From FEN-1073 sp963780865 (lineage in GTDB: Bacteria > Chloroflexota > Anaerolineae > Anaerolineales > RBG-16-64-43): DNA of 64,000 nucleotides. The notes under the pieces are model-generated. The model was not told the origin of the DNA and did not search any database. It saw only the letters and a list, made by a program, of their open reading frames with translations. A program made the position numbers and the translations under genes. Where the stretch lies: NCBI GenBank assembly GCA_963780865.1, contig CAWADT010000026.1:186001-250000 (forward strand), read 5' to 3'. Below are positions 42,301 to 51,167 of the stretch, piece by piece (positions within the stretch are counted from its first letter, which is position 1; each line of letters begins with the position of its first letter).

Positions 42301-42966
42301 TTAGGCGGGTTTCTTCCCGCGGACGAACGCCAGGAACGCGGAGCGTGTATTTCCGGAAGCCACTTCCGTAAATCCGGCTGCGGCCACGAGCGGGGGAATG
42401 CTCCAAACGTCGCTTTGCATCATGTGCGGGCCGATTATTCCGGAGGTAATATGCCGCAGGACGAGATTCGCCGGCGGTTTGAAATCCGCGATCAACAGAC
42501 GTCCGCCCGGTTTAAGCACCCGCAGGATTTCCGCAAACCCCGCCCGTTTTAGGTCGTCGGGCAGGTGGTGGATGGCCAGCCGGCTGATGACCACGTCGAA
42601 ACTTGCATCGGGGAAGGCGAGCTTCTCGATCAGACCCACCTCGAACTCCACATTCAGCCGTGCGCGGGACGCCTTCTCCCTGGCCACTGCGATCATCTCC
42701 GGCGCGGCGTCGATGCCGGCCACCTTGGCTTCCGTCCCGGCGCAAACCTTCGCCGTCAGAGTCAGGTTTCCCGAGCCGCAGGCGACGTCCAGCACTGATT
42801 CCCCGGGTTGAATTCCCGCCAGCTCAACCACCATCCGGCTGTTCGGGCCGTTCACGCCCATCCCGGCCAGGCTGGTGAAGAAATCGTATCGCGCGGCCCA
42901 AGGAATGGTGATGCCCGCGGTCTCCGGGCCGGTTTCGACTGCTGTTTCATTGCGCTGATAGTGCAT
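42301..42966 (-). CDS. Class I SAM-dependent methyltransferase
   Basis: A 221-residue methyltransferase of the Ubi/COQ5-like class. SAM motif I is VLDVACGSGNLTL, followed by KVAGIDAAPEMIAVAREKA, motif IV FDVVISRLAIHHLPDD and LRVLKPGGRLLIADF. The C-terminal part (residues ~165-221) forms the usual substrate lid. The substrate is unknown. The gene diverges from the DHFR-like gene at 43166 across a 200-bp AT-rich spacer. Confidence 0.85.
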   Translation of the reverse strand: MHYQRNETAVETGPETAGITIPWAARYDFFTSLAGMGVNGPNSRMVVELAGIQPGESVLDVACGSGNLTLTAKVCAGTEAKVAGIDAAPEMIAVAREKASRARLNVEFEVGLIEKLAFPDASFDVVISRLAIHHLPDDLKRAGFAEILRVLKPGGRLLIADFKPPANLVLRHITSGIIGPHMMQSDVWSIPPLVAAAGFTEVASGNTRSAFLAFVRGKKPA

Positions 42967-43165
42967 GGAATTTTCCCTTTCACGGCGGATCTTCTGAAGT
43001 AAACGCTCGGATTTCCTTTTTGCTAAAAACCACTTCTCTTACATCATTATGATACAAATCCGTGTATTTTTTATGTAGGAAAAATGGAGACTTTGGAGAA
43101 TATCCGCGCTTCCAACGGGGAAAAATTTTGTTGGAACGGCGGGGATTTTGGGAAAGGAGCATGGT

Positions 43166-43732
43166 ATGCAAAACCTGATCGTTTTCAACAACATTTCGCT
43201 CGACGGGTATTTCACCGACCGCAACGGAGGGTTGGATTGGGCGCGCAACTCCGTTTCTGATAAGGAATGGGACGCATACGTGGCGGGAAACGCGAGCGGC
43301 GGCGGCACGCTCGTTTTCGGCCGGGTCACGTACCAGCTGATGGCAAGCTACTGGCCGACCCCGCAGGCGGCGCGGACCGACCCGGTTATGGCCGAGCGGA
43401 TGAACAAACACCCCAAGGTTGTTTTTTCCCGGTCGCTAAAAGAAGCAACCTGGGCCAATACCCGTCTGGTGAAAGACGGTCTGGCGGAGGAAATCCGCGC
43501 GCTCAAGAGCGGATCCGGACCGGGGATGGCGATCCTGGGGAGTGGCAGCATCGTCTCGCAACTCGCCCGCGAGCGGCTCATCGACCAGTACCAAATCGTG
43601 GTGACCCCCGTCGCGCTGGGCGGAGGCAGGACGATGTTCGAAGGAATACCATCGCCGCTTGGGTTGAAACTGACGGCTACGCGCGTTTTCGCCAATGGCA
43701 ACGTCGTGCTTACCTACGTGCCGGTGAATTAA
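43166..43732 (+). CDS. RibD C-terminal/dihydrofolate-reductase-fold protein, copy 2
   Basis: A ~188-residue paralogue-like relative of the 35806-36378 protein. It has LIVFNNISLDGYFTDRNGGL, TLVFGRVTYQLMASYWP, KVVFSRSLKEATWANT, GMAILGSGSIVSQLARERLID and VVTPVALGGGRTMFEG. It is a probable NADPH-dependent reductase with unknown substrate. AAAGGAG at 43154-43160 supports ATG 43166 (MQNLIVF). A hairpin terminator lies downstream. Confidence 0.85.
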   Translation: MQNLIVFNNISLDGYFTDRNGGLDWARNSVSDKEWDAYVAGNASGGGTLVFGRVTYQLMASYWPTPQAARTDPVMAERMNKHPKVVFSRSLKEATWANTRLVKDGLAEEIRALKSGSGPGMAILGSGSIVSQLARERLIDQYQIVVTPVALGGGRTMFEGIPSPLGLKLTATRVFANGNVVLTYVPVN

Positions 43733-43873
43733 ATATTCGAAGCTGTATCGGCTGGATTTACAGAGCGCGTAACGAGCAGCCGAATCCGCCAGAAATTGCG
43801 CATACCGGATGATCCGGCTTTAATAAAATTCCGATTTTAATTAATGCGCGCCGGCCCCCCGGCTCGCTTTCAC

Positions 43874-43903
43874 AACCGCCTCCAAGATTCGGAGGCGGTT
43901 TGC
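43874..43903. terminator. Hairpin terminator between convergent genes
   Basis: aaccgcctcc pairs perfectly with ggaggcggtt across a 7-base loop, followed by a short T run. It lies between the DHFR-like gene and the metzincin-like gene and could serve either strand. The rest of the 320-bp spacer shows no gene. Confidence 0.7.
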
Positions 43904-44052
43904 GTCGCGAGGGCAGGTGCATCCAGCGTCCCAAGGACGCTCTTCGGATTCGCGAAAACTTTCTAGCCGCCGCAAAGCCGGATGGATTCCCGCCGGCCGC
44001 ATTCCCAATGTGCGCCGGGTTTCAAGGTTGGGAAGAAAGACAAGCGGAGCGA

Positions 44053-45758
44053 TTATCTTCCATAGGGGGTTGGATCGAGAATCTCGATCGTCCCGTCACC
44101 GTCCACATCCGTCCAGCCGAAGAAGAGCGGGGAAAAGGCGGAATTGTCATAATTCCAGATTAGCTGATCGTTCGCGCCGCCGTTGCCCGTCGGCCACCAA
44201 TGCTGCCAGCCGAGGTTGTGCGAGAGTTCATGCACCAGCAGCGATCCGTACAACCCGCTGCTCAGGTCGCCGGGGGTTTGGACCGTCATGAAAAGATTGA
44301 CCTGATCCGATCCACCCGGCAGGCATCCGCCGTAGCGGGTGAAGCCCAATCCGTGGTATTTTGCGGCGAGGGCCGCTCCGGAATCGAGATCAACCTGGGC
44401 GACGAGATCGTAATTATGGGTCGAGAAGCCGGCCAGCGACTGAATTTGATCCGAAGTGAGAAATTCTCCCGGAGTGGGCGGGACGGAGACAAACGCGGGC
44501 ATAGTGTTGATTTGCAACAGCGGGGCGGAGAGTCCATGGGCGGCGGCGTAGGCCTGATGCCAGTCCGCCGATTGAGATTGCGCGGCGGCCAGGGCCGCGA
44601 AGGCCTGGTCTTTTAGAATGCCGGTATTGCCGAAATCCACGAACACGACCAGCATTTTTAGATTTCCCGCCGGACGGCAAATCGTGGCCAGCCCGGCTTC
44701 GGCATGGTTCAGCGCCATCCGGCTGGTTTGCACCGAGCCGTCATCCATTAAGTCGATTTCGTAATCATGGTCTCCGAGGTAAACCACGCTCACCCAGCGG
44801 GATGGATCGAGCGCCGCGGGGTTGGGGCGGATGTAGCGCGCCAGCGGAGGCATCGGGACGGACAACCCAAACCGTTCGGAGTACAGCCGGATAAAGCGAT
44901 CGCGGAGGGACGCGGCGCCGGCCGGGATTCCCTCCACGTCGACGGTGAGGGAGGCGTTGGCGACGGGCGTGAAATGATTCTCCGCCGCATCGGCCGAGCG
45001 CGCGAAGGCGGTCAGCGTATATTTTCCGTTTCCGCGGTAGGGAGTCCACGTTAGGTCCGCGCGGAAGGGATGGACGGACGAGTCGTTGTGAGCCCGCGCC
45101 ACCTGCAGCCCGTCGGCCTCTAGGATGACATCCCTGACCGCGTCGCCGGAGGCTTCCACCGTCACGGCGGTCTGGGCGAGCCCTGCGGAACCCAATCCGG
45201 CCGTGAGCGTGGCGCCTTCCGAAAGGGAGACGAAGGAAATCGTCGCGCCGCCCGGCGTGGGTGTTTCGGTGGAGGCGGAGGTGGCGGTTTCAGCGGAAGT
45301 CCCGGCGGAGGCGGCAACGAGAATTTCAATCTCCGCCGAGTGGGATGCCTTCTGATCGTCGAGAAACTCCACGGAAAGGTTGTGTTTTCCCGCCGTGGGG
45401 AAGGCCAGACAAGTTCGATCGCCTGGCCGGCGGGAATGGGGCCGGGGAGATTGGCCACCGTCTGTGAATCCACGTTCAGGATCGCTTCGATCGCCTCGCC
45501 AGAGGAGAAGCGGGCGGAGACGGTCAGGGGTTCGCCCGCGGGAACCTCGGCCCCATTCAGGGGCGACAGGATTTCCACCTCTGCGGCCGCACCGGCGGGA
45601 GCAACCGTTGGAACGGCGGTTGCCATGGACGCGGCGGTTGAGATACTCCCGGCCGGGACCGGGATTTTCTTCATTTGGAGATTGCAGGCGGAAGTGAAAA
45701 CGAGGAAGCCAACGATCAGCGAGAGCGCAATTTTGTTCGTTCGAGGACGATGGAACAT
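44053..45758 (-). pseudogene. Metzincin-like metallopeptidase lipoprotein, single frameshift
   Basis: The start at 45758 gives a lipoprotein signal (IALSLIVGFLVFTSAC). It is followed by a Thr/Ser/Pro linker and an Ig-like part (VEILSPLNGAEVPAGEPLTV). Around 45405 one base is missing. In the next frame the chain continues FPTAGKHNLSVEFLDDQ, a second Ig-like part and the peptidase domain. That domain carries HELSHNLGWQH, a full HExxHxxGxxH zinc motif, and the C-terminus is WTDVDGDGTIEILDP. With one base added the gene encodes a 568-residue extracellular protease. Broken gene or sequencing error. Confidence 0.8.
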
Positions 45759-45966
45759 GTGGCCTCCCCTTGGCAGATAATGGAAGACGAGCCCAATCGA
45801 AAAAACATTGACCGATCAAATCTCAGAACGCCACCAATTAGTATAGGTGAGGGGAAAACCACCGTCAATCGATTGTCGCGCTCCGGGATGAGAATTTATG
45901 AAAAATTATCGGGAAGAGAGGGAATAAAATTGCCGGGGTCGAAGGCGGATCGTTTTTCCCCTTTTT

Positions 45967-45984
45967 ATCCCGCTTTCGCGGGAT
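45967..45984. repeat. ATCCCGCTTTCGCGGGAT hairpin
   Basis: atcccgctttcgcgggat is a perfect 7-bp-stem palindrome at the 3' side of the HEAT-like gene. Same family as 41276, 49293 and 56755. Confidence 0.65.
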
Positions 45985-45994
45985 GGGATGAGCC

Positions 45995-46648
45995 TTACCG
46001 CTGCCCGAACTCCAATATTATTCGGGCTCTTTGCTGCGTACTTTTCCTGGGGGAAGACTGATGGCGTCCGGCAAACTTCAGCACTTTTTCCTGCTCGACT
46101 TTTCCCAAATTCGGAAACAACTTGAAGCAGGCCTCTAGCAACCAATCCGGCTCGTTGGGAATTGGTTTTTTCATCGACCTTTCCAGGATGGGAAAAACCC
46201 TATGGGCGTTGTTCTTCGAAACGGCGCCAAAATCGCCCAGGAACAAATCGGCGGAACTCGCAATGCAAAGACCTTCTTTGCGGTCGAGGAATTTTTCGGC
46301 AAAGGGGACCGCTTTTTGCGCCGTGGTCGGATTCGCCCTGGCGCAAAATCCCATGACGCGAATGATCATCCAGCGCGTCTGCGGTTCCGGAACGGAAAGG
46401 GACGGCAATAATTTTGCTAAATGCGGCGCCACCAATTTCGGCCGCTGCTGGGCGACAATTTCCACCACTTTGGCCGCGCCGGAACGAATCTTCTTGGCGG
46501 CGGAATCGGGGGCTTGATACGAGGCCAGATCGATGCACTCCATAAGGACGTCGATCTGATTCTGGCCGAGCACTTGCTGGGCAAGAGTTTTTCCCAGCGC
46601 GCTGGAGACGGTTCCCTTGTTCTTGGACAATCGTTCGAAAAGGCTCAT
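45995..46648 (-). CDS. HEAT-like helical repeat protein
   Basis: A ~217-residue all-helical protein. Segments such as AQQVLGQNQIDVLMECIDLA, KVVEIVAQQRPKLVAPHLAKLL, RWMIIRVMGFCARANPTTAQ and WLLEACFKLFPNLGKVEQEKVLKFA look like HEAT/ARM repeats. No enzyme motif is seen. ATG 46648 (MSLFERLSK) is 10 bp after the stop of the WYL regulator gene, with TGAGGA before it, so the two form an operon. A partner-binding role is inferred only from the fold. Confidence 0.65.
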   Translation of the reverse strand: MSLFERLSKNKGTVSSALGKTLAQQVLGQNQIDVLMECIDLASYQAPDSAAKKIRSGAAKVVEIVAQQRPKLVAPHLAKLLPSLSVPEPQTRWMIIRVMGFCARANPTTAQKAVPFAEKFLDRKEGLCIASSADLFLGDFGAVSKNNAHRVFPILERSMKKPIPNEPDWLLEACFKLFPNLGKVEQEKVLKFAGRHQSSPRKSTQQRARIILEFGQR

Positions 46649-46658
46649 GTTTTTGTCC

Positions 46659-47627
46659 TCATTGCGCGTTTTCTTTGCCTTCGTAAAGCCGAGCCACAGC
46701 CTGCGCCCATTCGCGGACGAGACGGCGCAGTTCCTCAGGCTCTTCGACCATAACCGCCGGTCCATAGCTTAGCGCGAGTGAGGCCGCCCAAAACATATCG
46801 GGCGCCGCGAGCGTGGCGCGCACCGAGCCGTCGGCCAGCTGTTCCACGCCTTCCCACCACAGCCGGTTGTTCAGCGCCAAATACGCCGCGGCGGGGACGA
46901 AGCGCAAACGCGCCCGGATCGGTGTGCCTTGCGGTTCGACGGCCAGATACCGGCGCGCGTCGAAATCCTCCGGACGTTCGAAACCCGTTTCCAGTATGTC
47001 CAGCCGGTGGATGCGATCCACGCGGAAAGAACGGACGGCCCCCCGCAGGCGACAGAAGCCCACCATGTACCACCAGCCCCGGCTGTGGGCCAGTGCGTAA
47101 GGGTCAACTTCGCGCTCCAGCGGAGCAATCTGTTGACTGCCCTGATACAACAGCCGGATCCGTTTCTGCCGGCGGATGGCGCCGCGCAGCATTTGCAGGA
47201 GCGGCGCGCAATCCGCCAGGCCGGGATAATGCAAACCGGTCGTTACCAGCGTGCGGCGCGCCCAGGCCACCTCGTCACGCTGATCGTCCGGGAGAACATT
47301 TTCGATTTTGGCCAGCGCGCCCTGAGCCGCCGCCTCGTATAACTGGCCCCACATTTCCTTCGTCAACTCCGCCCCCAGGCAGATGGTCACCGCTTCTTCC
47401 GGCGTGAAGATAAGCGGCGGCAGCTTGTAGCCGCGCACCAGCGAGAACCCGCCGTTCGGGCCGCGCTCCGAGTAGACGGGAATGCCCATTTCGTCCAGCA
47501 TGGCGATGTATCGATGCAAGGAACGCACAGATACGCCCAGTTTTTTCGCCAACTCGCCCGCTTTGCGGTTGGGCTGGCGCTGGAGGAGCAGAATGAGCGT
47601 GATCAGGCGTGTGGCGGTGTTGGGCAT
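46659..47627 (-). CDS. HTH-WYL transcriptional regulator (YafY-like)
   Basis: A ~322-residue regulator. The N-terminal HTH_11 domain reads LLQRQPNRKAGELAKKLGVS and VRSLHRYIAMLDEMGIPVYS. The WYL domain is seen as RRQKRIRLLYQGSQQ, ALAHSRGWWYMVGFCRLRGAVRSFRVDRI, with the usual R-rich ligand face. The end has a WCX-like domain (PDMFWAASLALSYGPAVMV). WYL proteins sense ligands, sometimes nucleic acid or c-di-GMP. Start set at ATG 47627 (MPNTATRL); 47657 is an alternative. Confidence 0.85.
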   Translation of the reverse strand: MPNTATRLITLILLLQRQPNRKAGELAKKLGVSVRSLHRYIAMLDEMGIPVYSERGPNGGFSLVRGYKLPPLIFTPEEAVTICLGAELTKEMWGQLYEAAAQGALAKIENVLPDDQRDEVAWARRTLVTTGLHYPGLADCAPLLQMLRGAIRRQKRIRLLYQGSQQIAPLEREVDPYALAHSRGWWYMVGFCRLRGAVRSFRVDRIHRLDILETGFERPEDFDARRYLAVEPQGTPIRARLRFVPAAAYLALNNRLWWEGVEQLADGSVRATLAAPDMFWAASLALSYGPAVMVEEPEELRRLVREWAQAVARLYEGKENAQ

Positions 47628-47680
47628 GGCTGGGAAGAACCGTCCGGCGGGATCCATCGAATCCCGCCGGACGGCGAAAA

Positions 47681-48139
47681 TTATTTAATCGGAAACAGGA
47701 TTTGCGTCTGCAGGGATTCAGGCGGCGTATGTTGTGGATCGTTCAAATAAATTTCATAGCAGACGCCGGTGCCTTCATAACCCTTCGCCTGCATCCACTC
47801 CCCGAGCGCCTGATACGCCGCCTGCACCTTGTCATACGGCCCGACATGCAAACAACCGGCGGCGTTCCCGGCGGGAATTTCGCCGGGCTGGATCTCGCCC
47901 TGCCCGGATAGTTTTTTGGCGACCGGAAAACCGATTTCCAGATCCAAATTCTGCATGTCGCTATTGTAATAAGCAACAAACGGCGCGCCGGAGGGCTGTT
48001 GGCCTAGCCGGCCGAGATACGCGCCGATGGCGCCGTACGATTTACCCAATATCGACGGCAAGTCTTTCACACTGCCTCGGGCGCGAATGGAAAGAACGGG
48101 CTGCGCGGGGCGGACCACCAATTCACATTTGTACGACAT
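47681..48139 (-). CDS. GyrI-like effector-binding domain protein
   Basis: A 152-residue protein with a single GyrI-like fold: CELVVRPAQPVLSIRARGSV, KSYGAIGAYLGRLGQQP, MQNLDLEIGFPVAKKL, AAGCLHVGPYDKVQAAYQALGEW, CYEIYLNDPQHTPPES. It has no DNA-binding part. It could bind a ligand for the neighbouring WYL regulator 54 bp downstream on the same strand, but this is only suggested by position. The stretch 48140-48358 upstream is a plain spacer. Confidence 0.8.
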   Translation of the reverse strand: MSYKCELVVRPAQPVLSIRARGSVKDLPSILGKSYGAIGAYLGRLGQQPSGAPFVAYYNSDMQNLDLEIGFPVAKKLSGQGEIQPGEIPAGNAAGCLHVGPYDKVQAAYQALGEWMQAKGYEGTGVCYEIYLNDPQHTPPESLQTQILFPIK

Positions 48140-48358
48140 GGTTTGTTCCTTTCTTTTCCAGGAGGATGAATTTCAGCCATATCGTAAGGCAAGTATATGC
48201 CAGATCCCGTCATATTCCTTCCCTCGATGACAGAAACCAGAACAAAAATACGGGCTTTTTATGTAAACGACGAATTGCGAAGGGAATCCGGGGAGGTTGA
48301 TCCGGAGACCACCGGGCGGTTGCAGCGGGCCGGGTGAGGGAGCCAAACGCCTGCGCAG

Positions 48359-49140
48359 CTAATCCACGGCTGTGAAGTTTTTGAGGAGCGTGTAGAAGAG
48401 GAAGAAATTCGGAATTTGCGGGACGCTCGACCGGGCCCACTGGAACCAGCCCTTTTCTTTTTTCACCGAAAGCGAGCCGCCGCGGACGCGTATGGATTTT
48501 ATTTCGTCCCAGGCCAGTTCCTTTTTTCCGGCGTACAGTTTGTTGTAATCCAGCGCCAGCGGGCCGAACTCGAGCCGGCTTCCGGCCTTGAGCGCGGCTA
48601 CATATTTCGGATAGAGCGCCTGGGTGACGTTCTTTTAAACGGCCGAGCCGAGTCCTTCCACCGCATTAAATTTATCGTCCAGCCGGTAACGGGTATCGTC
48701 GGAGAGCTGGACGGTGTACAGGTGCGAGGTGCCGGTGTAAATGCCGCTGGTGTAATGCTTGGCGATGGATTGCCATACCGCGGCCATATCCGTCCATGGG
48801 ATCGAGCGCGTTTCGCCGCCGCGCGCGAAAGCAAATCCGCGCTCGAATAACGCCGCCGCCTGCCCCCAGTTTCTCACAGCCAACGCGAGGCGCCATCCCC
48901 CCAGCGCCAGCGACCCCAGACCGGCGATCGATAGGATGCAGGCGGTTCCCAATGCGCCGGTGGAACCGGCGGAGAGGGGGGCAAGGCATTGACCGACGCG
49001 AAGACCAGACTTCCGATTCCAATCCCGACCAGAAGGACGCCGACGACGGCGTTCCCCCAGCGATGAGCCCACTTCACGGGATGCACGCTCAGGAGCGAGC
49101 CCAGATCATAGACGGACTGAAAAGGGGATTCGGACTGCAT
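48359..49140 (-). pseudogene. PH-domain-like membrane protein with frameshift and in-frame stop
   Basis: The chain starts at 49140 (MQSESPFQSVYDLGSLL). It has a membrane helix (WGNAVVGVLLVGIGIGSLVF), then a 6-C homopolymer at 48976-48981 where one base is missing. It resumes as PLSAGSTGALGTACILSIAG, a second helix, and GFAFARGGETRSIPWTDMAAV. A TAA stop in frame sits at 48635-48637, after which the same frame continues NVTQALYPKYVAALKAGSRL. It ends FYTLLKNFTAVD at 48359. The whole looks like a ~260-residue membrane protein with a bacterial-PH/YcxB-like tail. Two lesions suggest decay rather than a single error. Confidence 0.65.
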
Positions 49141-49292
49141 GCGGGTTCTCCAGCGATGGATTGCGCGGATTGATCCTCGCGCCGCGGGCAAGGAAATTGT
49201 AGCCGAACCGGATTGCTGGCGGTGATCCGCTCGAAAGTACTACCCGGATGGATCGGCAGAATCTTCCGGCGGTGGAATCCTCTGTCGCTATT

Positions 49293-49309
49293 ATCCGCTT
49301 TCGCGGGAT
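49293..49309. repeat. ATCC(C)GCTTTCGCGGGAT hairpin
   Basis: atccgctttcgcgggat, same family as 45967-45984. It lies in the 244-bp spacer between the GH5 gene and the broken PH-like gene. Confidence 0.55.
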
Positions 49310-49387
49310 GAAGAATGCCCCGGCCCTTGCGGTGAAATTAGTTGCCGGTTGGGTTCGATGAGATCGCGCGTGCATCCGACCGGCGGT

Positions 49388-50509
49388 TCATTTGCCGAGC
49401 TCAGACGATCCAGGCAGTAAAGCGCGGAGCAGCGGGTCTCGCCAAACGTGGGCGTCCGGGTCGTACACGCCGAAGCCGGAGCAAAATTCCCAGTACGTCC
49501 ACGAGAAGGATAGCGACTCGGCCTGGCGGGCGACGAATGCCGTCCAGCGCGCGCGCAAGTCCATGTCCCCCTTGCTGTAGGCTCCAAACTCGCCAAGCAG
49601 GATCGGGCGGATGTTCGCCGCTCCCCAGGCGGAGACGGTTTGGAAATCATTCCGGATCGCCGCTTGTTCCGGCGCGCTTCCCGTCCAGGTCGTTCCCAGC
49701 CAGGCAGTAGAACCCTCCGCCCAATCCGCCCCCTGGTGGGTGAAGTGGAAAGGCTCGTAATAATGATAGGTGACGATTAATCCGCGGTCACTTTCGGGCA
49801 GGCTCAGGTAGGGGAGACCGCCGAGGCCGTTCCATCCCACCGGCCCGACAACCACGATCCGCCGCGGGTTGGAGGCGCGGATCACACTGAGAACGGCCGC
49901 AATCGCGGTGTTCCATTCCGCGGCCGGAACGGCATCGGTCGGCTCGTTGAGAAGTTCGAACACCAGGTTCGGAGGATAGGCCTTGTAATGTTCGGCGATT
50001 TGCCCCCACAGCATCAGGAATCGTTCGCGCTCGCAGGACGCGCAATCCATATAGGGGAGAAAATGATGAAAATCCAGGATTACGACCATTCCTCGCGAAA
50101 GGCCGCTCTCCACCGCCCAATCGATGCGGTCGAAGAAAGATTGAAAAATCGTGAACGGCGAGGATTCCAACGCGTGGGCATTCCAGCGCACCGGGAGGCG
50201 GATGGCGGTGAACCCGGCGTCTTTCGCCTTTTGAAAGTATTCATCCTGCAATACCACGCCCCATTCGCCCTCTCTGGGGGCTTCGAGCGCGTCACCGAAA
50301 TTCACACCGCGCCCGATGCGCTTATTCATCGCGAATGCGTCCGGCCAATCGTATACCGGGAGCGCGGCGGTCGGGGGGTTGGCCGTGGGCAGGGGAGACG
50401 CCGTGGGAGAAGGCGCCGCGGTGGGCGTGGGCAAGGTGGGGGTCATCGATCCACATCCGCTTTGCATAGCGGCCGCGCCCAGGGCGACCAGAAAGAATAT
50501 TTTTCGCAT
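49388..50509 (-). CDS. Glycoside hydrolase family 5-like lipoprotein (cellulase type)
   Basis: A 373-residue lipoprotein. The lipobox MQSGC gives lipidated C19; a Pro/Thr/Ala linker runs to ~52. The TIM barrel then has GRGVNFGDALEAP near 66-78, AGFTAIRLPVRW, VVILDFHH, the acid/base E189 in FELLNEP, TYHYYEPFHFTHQG, and the nucleophile E307 in ILLGEFGAYS. The layout is that of GH5 endoglucanases, so extracellular attack on beta-glucans or mannans is likely. Start set at ATG 50509 after GAGAGG. It stands alone. Confidence 0.85.
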   Translation of the reverse strand: MRKIFFLVALGAAAMQSGCGSMTPTLPTPTAAPSPTASPLPTANPPTAALPVYDWPDAFAMNKRIGRGVNFGDALEAPREGEWGVVLQDEYFQKAKDAGFTAIRLPVRWNAHALESSPFTIFQSFFDRIDWAVESGLSRGMVVILDFHHFLPYMDCASCERERFLMLWGQIAEHYKAYPPNLVFELLNEPTDAVPAAEWNTAIAAVLSVIRASNPRRIVVVGPVGWNGLGGLPYLSLPESDRGLIVTYHYYEPFHFTHQGADWAEGSTAWLGTTWTGSAPEQAAIRNDFQTVSAWGAANIRPILLGEFGAYSKGDMDLRARWTAFVARQAESLSFSWTYWEFCSGFGVYDPDAHVWRDPLLRALLPGSSELGK

Positions 50510-50585
50510 GCCACGCCTCTCATGATATTTTCCATTCATCCTAGGATGCCTTCCGGCTGCTTCGCGGGGCGGGAGGCGCCGAGAA

Positions 50586-51167
50586 TCATACTCCCGAAGC
50601 CGGGGGATTCCCGGCAGGGCCCGGATCCGGATACGTTACGGTAAATCCGTCGATGCGCGCGAAAGGGGTCACTCGGTGAGGCCGGCTGTGATCGGCGTCG
50701 AGAATATCCTCAACCGGGAATCCGCGCGCCGTCAGCGCGTCGCCGATCAGCGAACGGTGGCAGCGCCACGGCACGGCTTCGGCGCACAGGATCGCGGATT
50801 TATTTTCGCCGGCCAGGCAGATGAGCTTTTCCATTCCAGCGCGAAAGCCGTCCGTTTGCATGTAATCCGCGAAGCCTCGGAAGGAGGCGTTACGCCATCC
50901 GGTATTGGCGGAATCCGGAAGCGCATGCCGGAATCCGCCCAGCTCGAGCAGAGGAGTGTAGGTGATTCCCGCCGCAGCGAGTGCCGCGGGAAGCGTCTCG
51001 CGGTTGAATTGCGGATTGCGCGCGGAGCGAGGGACCGTTCGCACGTCGGCCAGGCATTCAATTCCGTATTTTCGCAGGATACGGATGAATTCTTCCAAGG
51101 TGCGAGTGGAATGCCCGACGGTATAGACGGTTGCCGGCAGTGAGTCGATGCGACGGTCAGGGGGCAA
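50586..51167 (-). CDS. DUF488-family protein
   Basis: A 193-residue protein with the DUF488 signature: VYTVGHSTRTLEEFIRIL at the start, LADVRTVPRSARNPQFN, LGGFR, a Cys region SAILCAEAVPWRCHRSLIGD that is typical of the family, and FPVEDIL near the end. Function is unknown; the conserved Arg/Cys/His residues suggest an active site. The gene overlaps the FAD oxidoreductase stop by 11 bp, so the two are co-transcribed. Confidence 0.85.
   Translation of the reverse strand: MPPDRRIDSLPATVYTVGHSTRTLEEFIRILRKYGIECLADVRTVPRSARNPQFNRETLPAALAAAGITYTPLLELGGFRHALPDSANTGWRNASFRGFADYMQTDGFRAGMEKLICLAGENKSAILCAEAVPWRCHRSLIGDALTARGFPVEDILDADHSRPHRVTPFARIDGFTVTYPDPGPAGNPPASGV

Noticed and set aside
42083..42304. 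Small basic protein in the gap before the methyltransferase gene
   Set aside because: Low-complexity Arg/Pro content, no ribosome site, reads through a GC-rich spacer.
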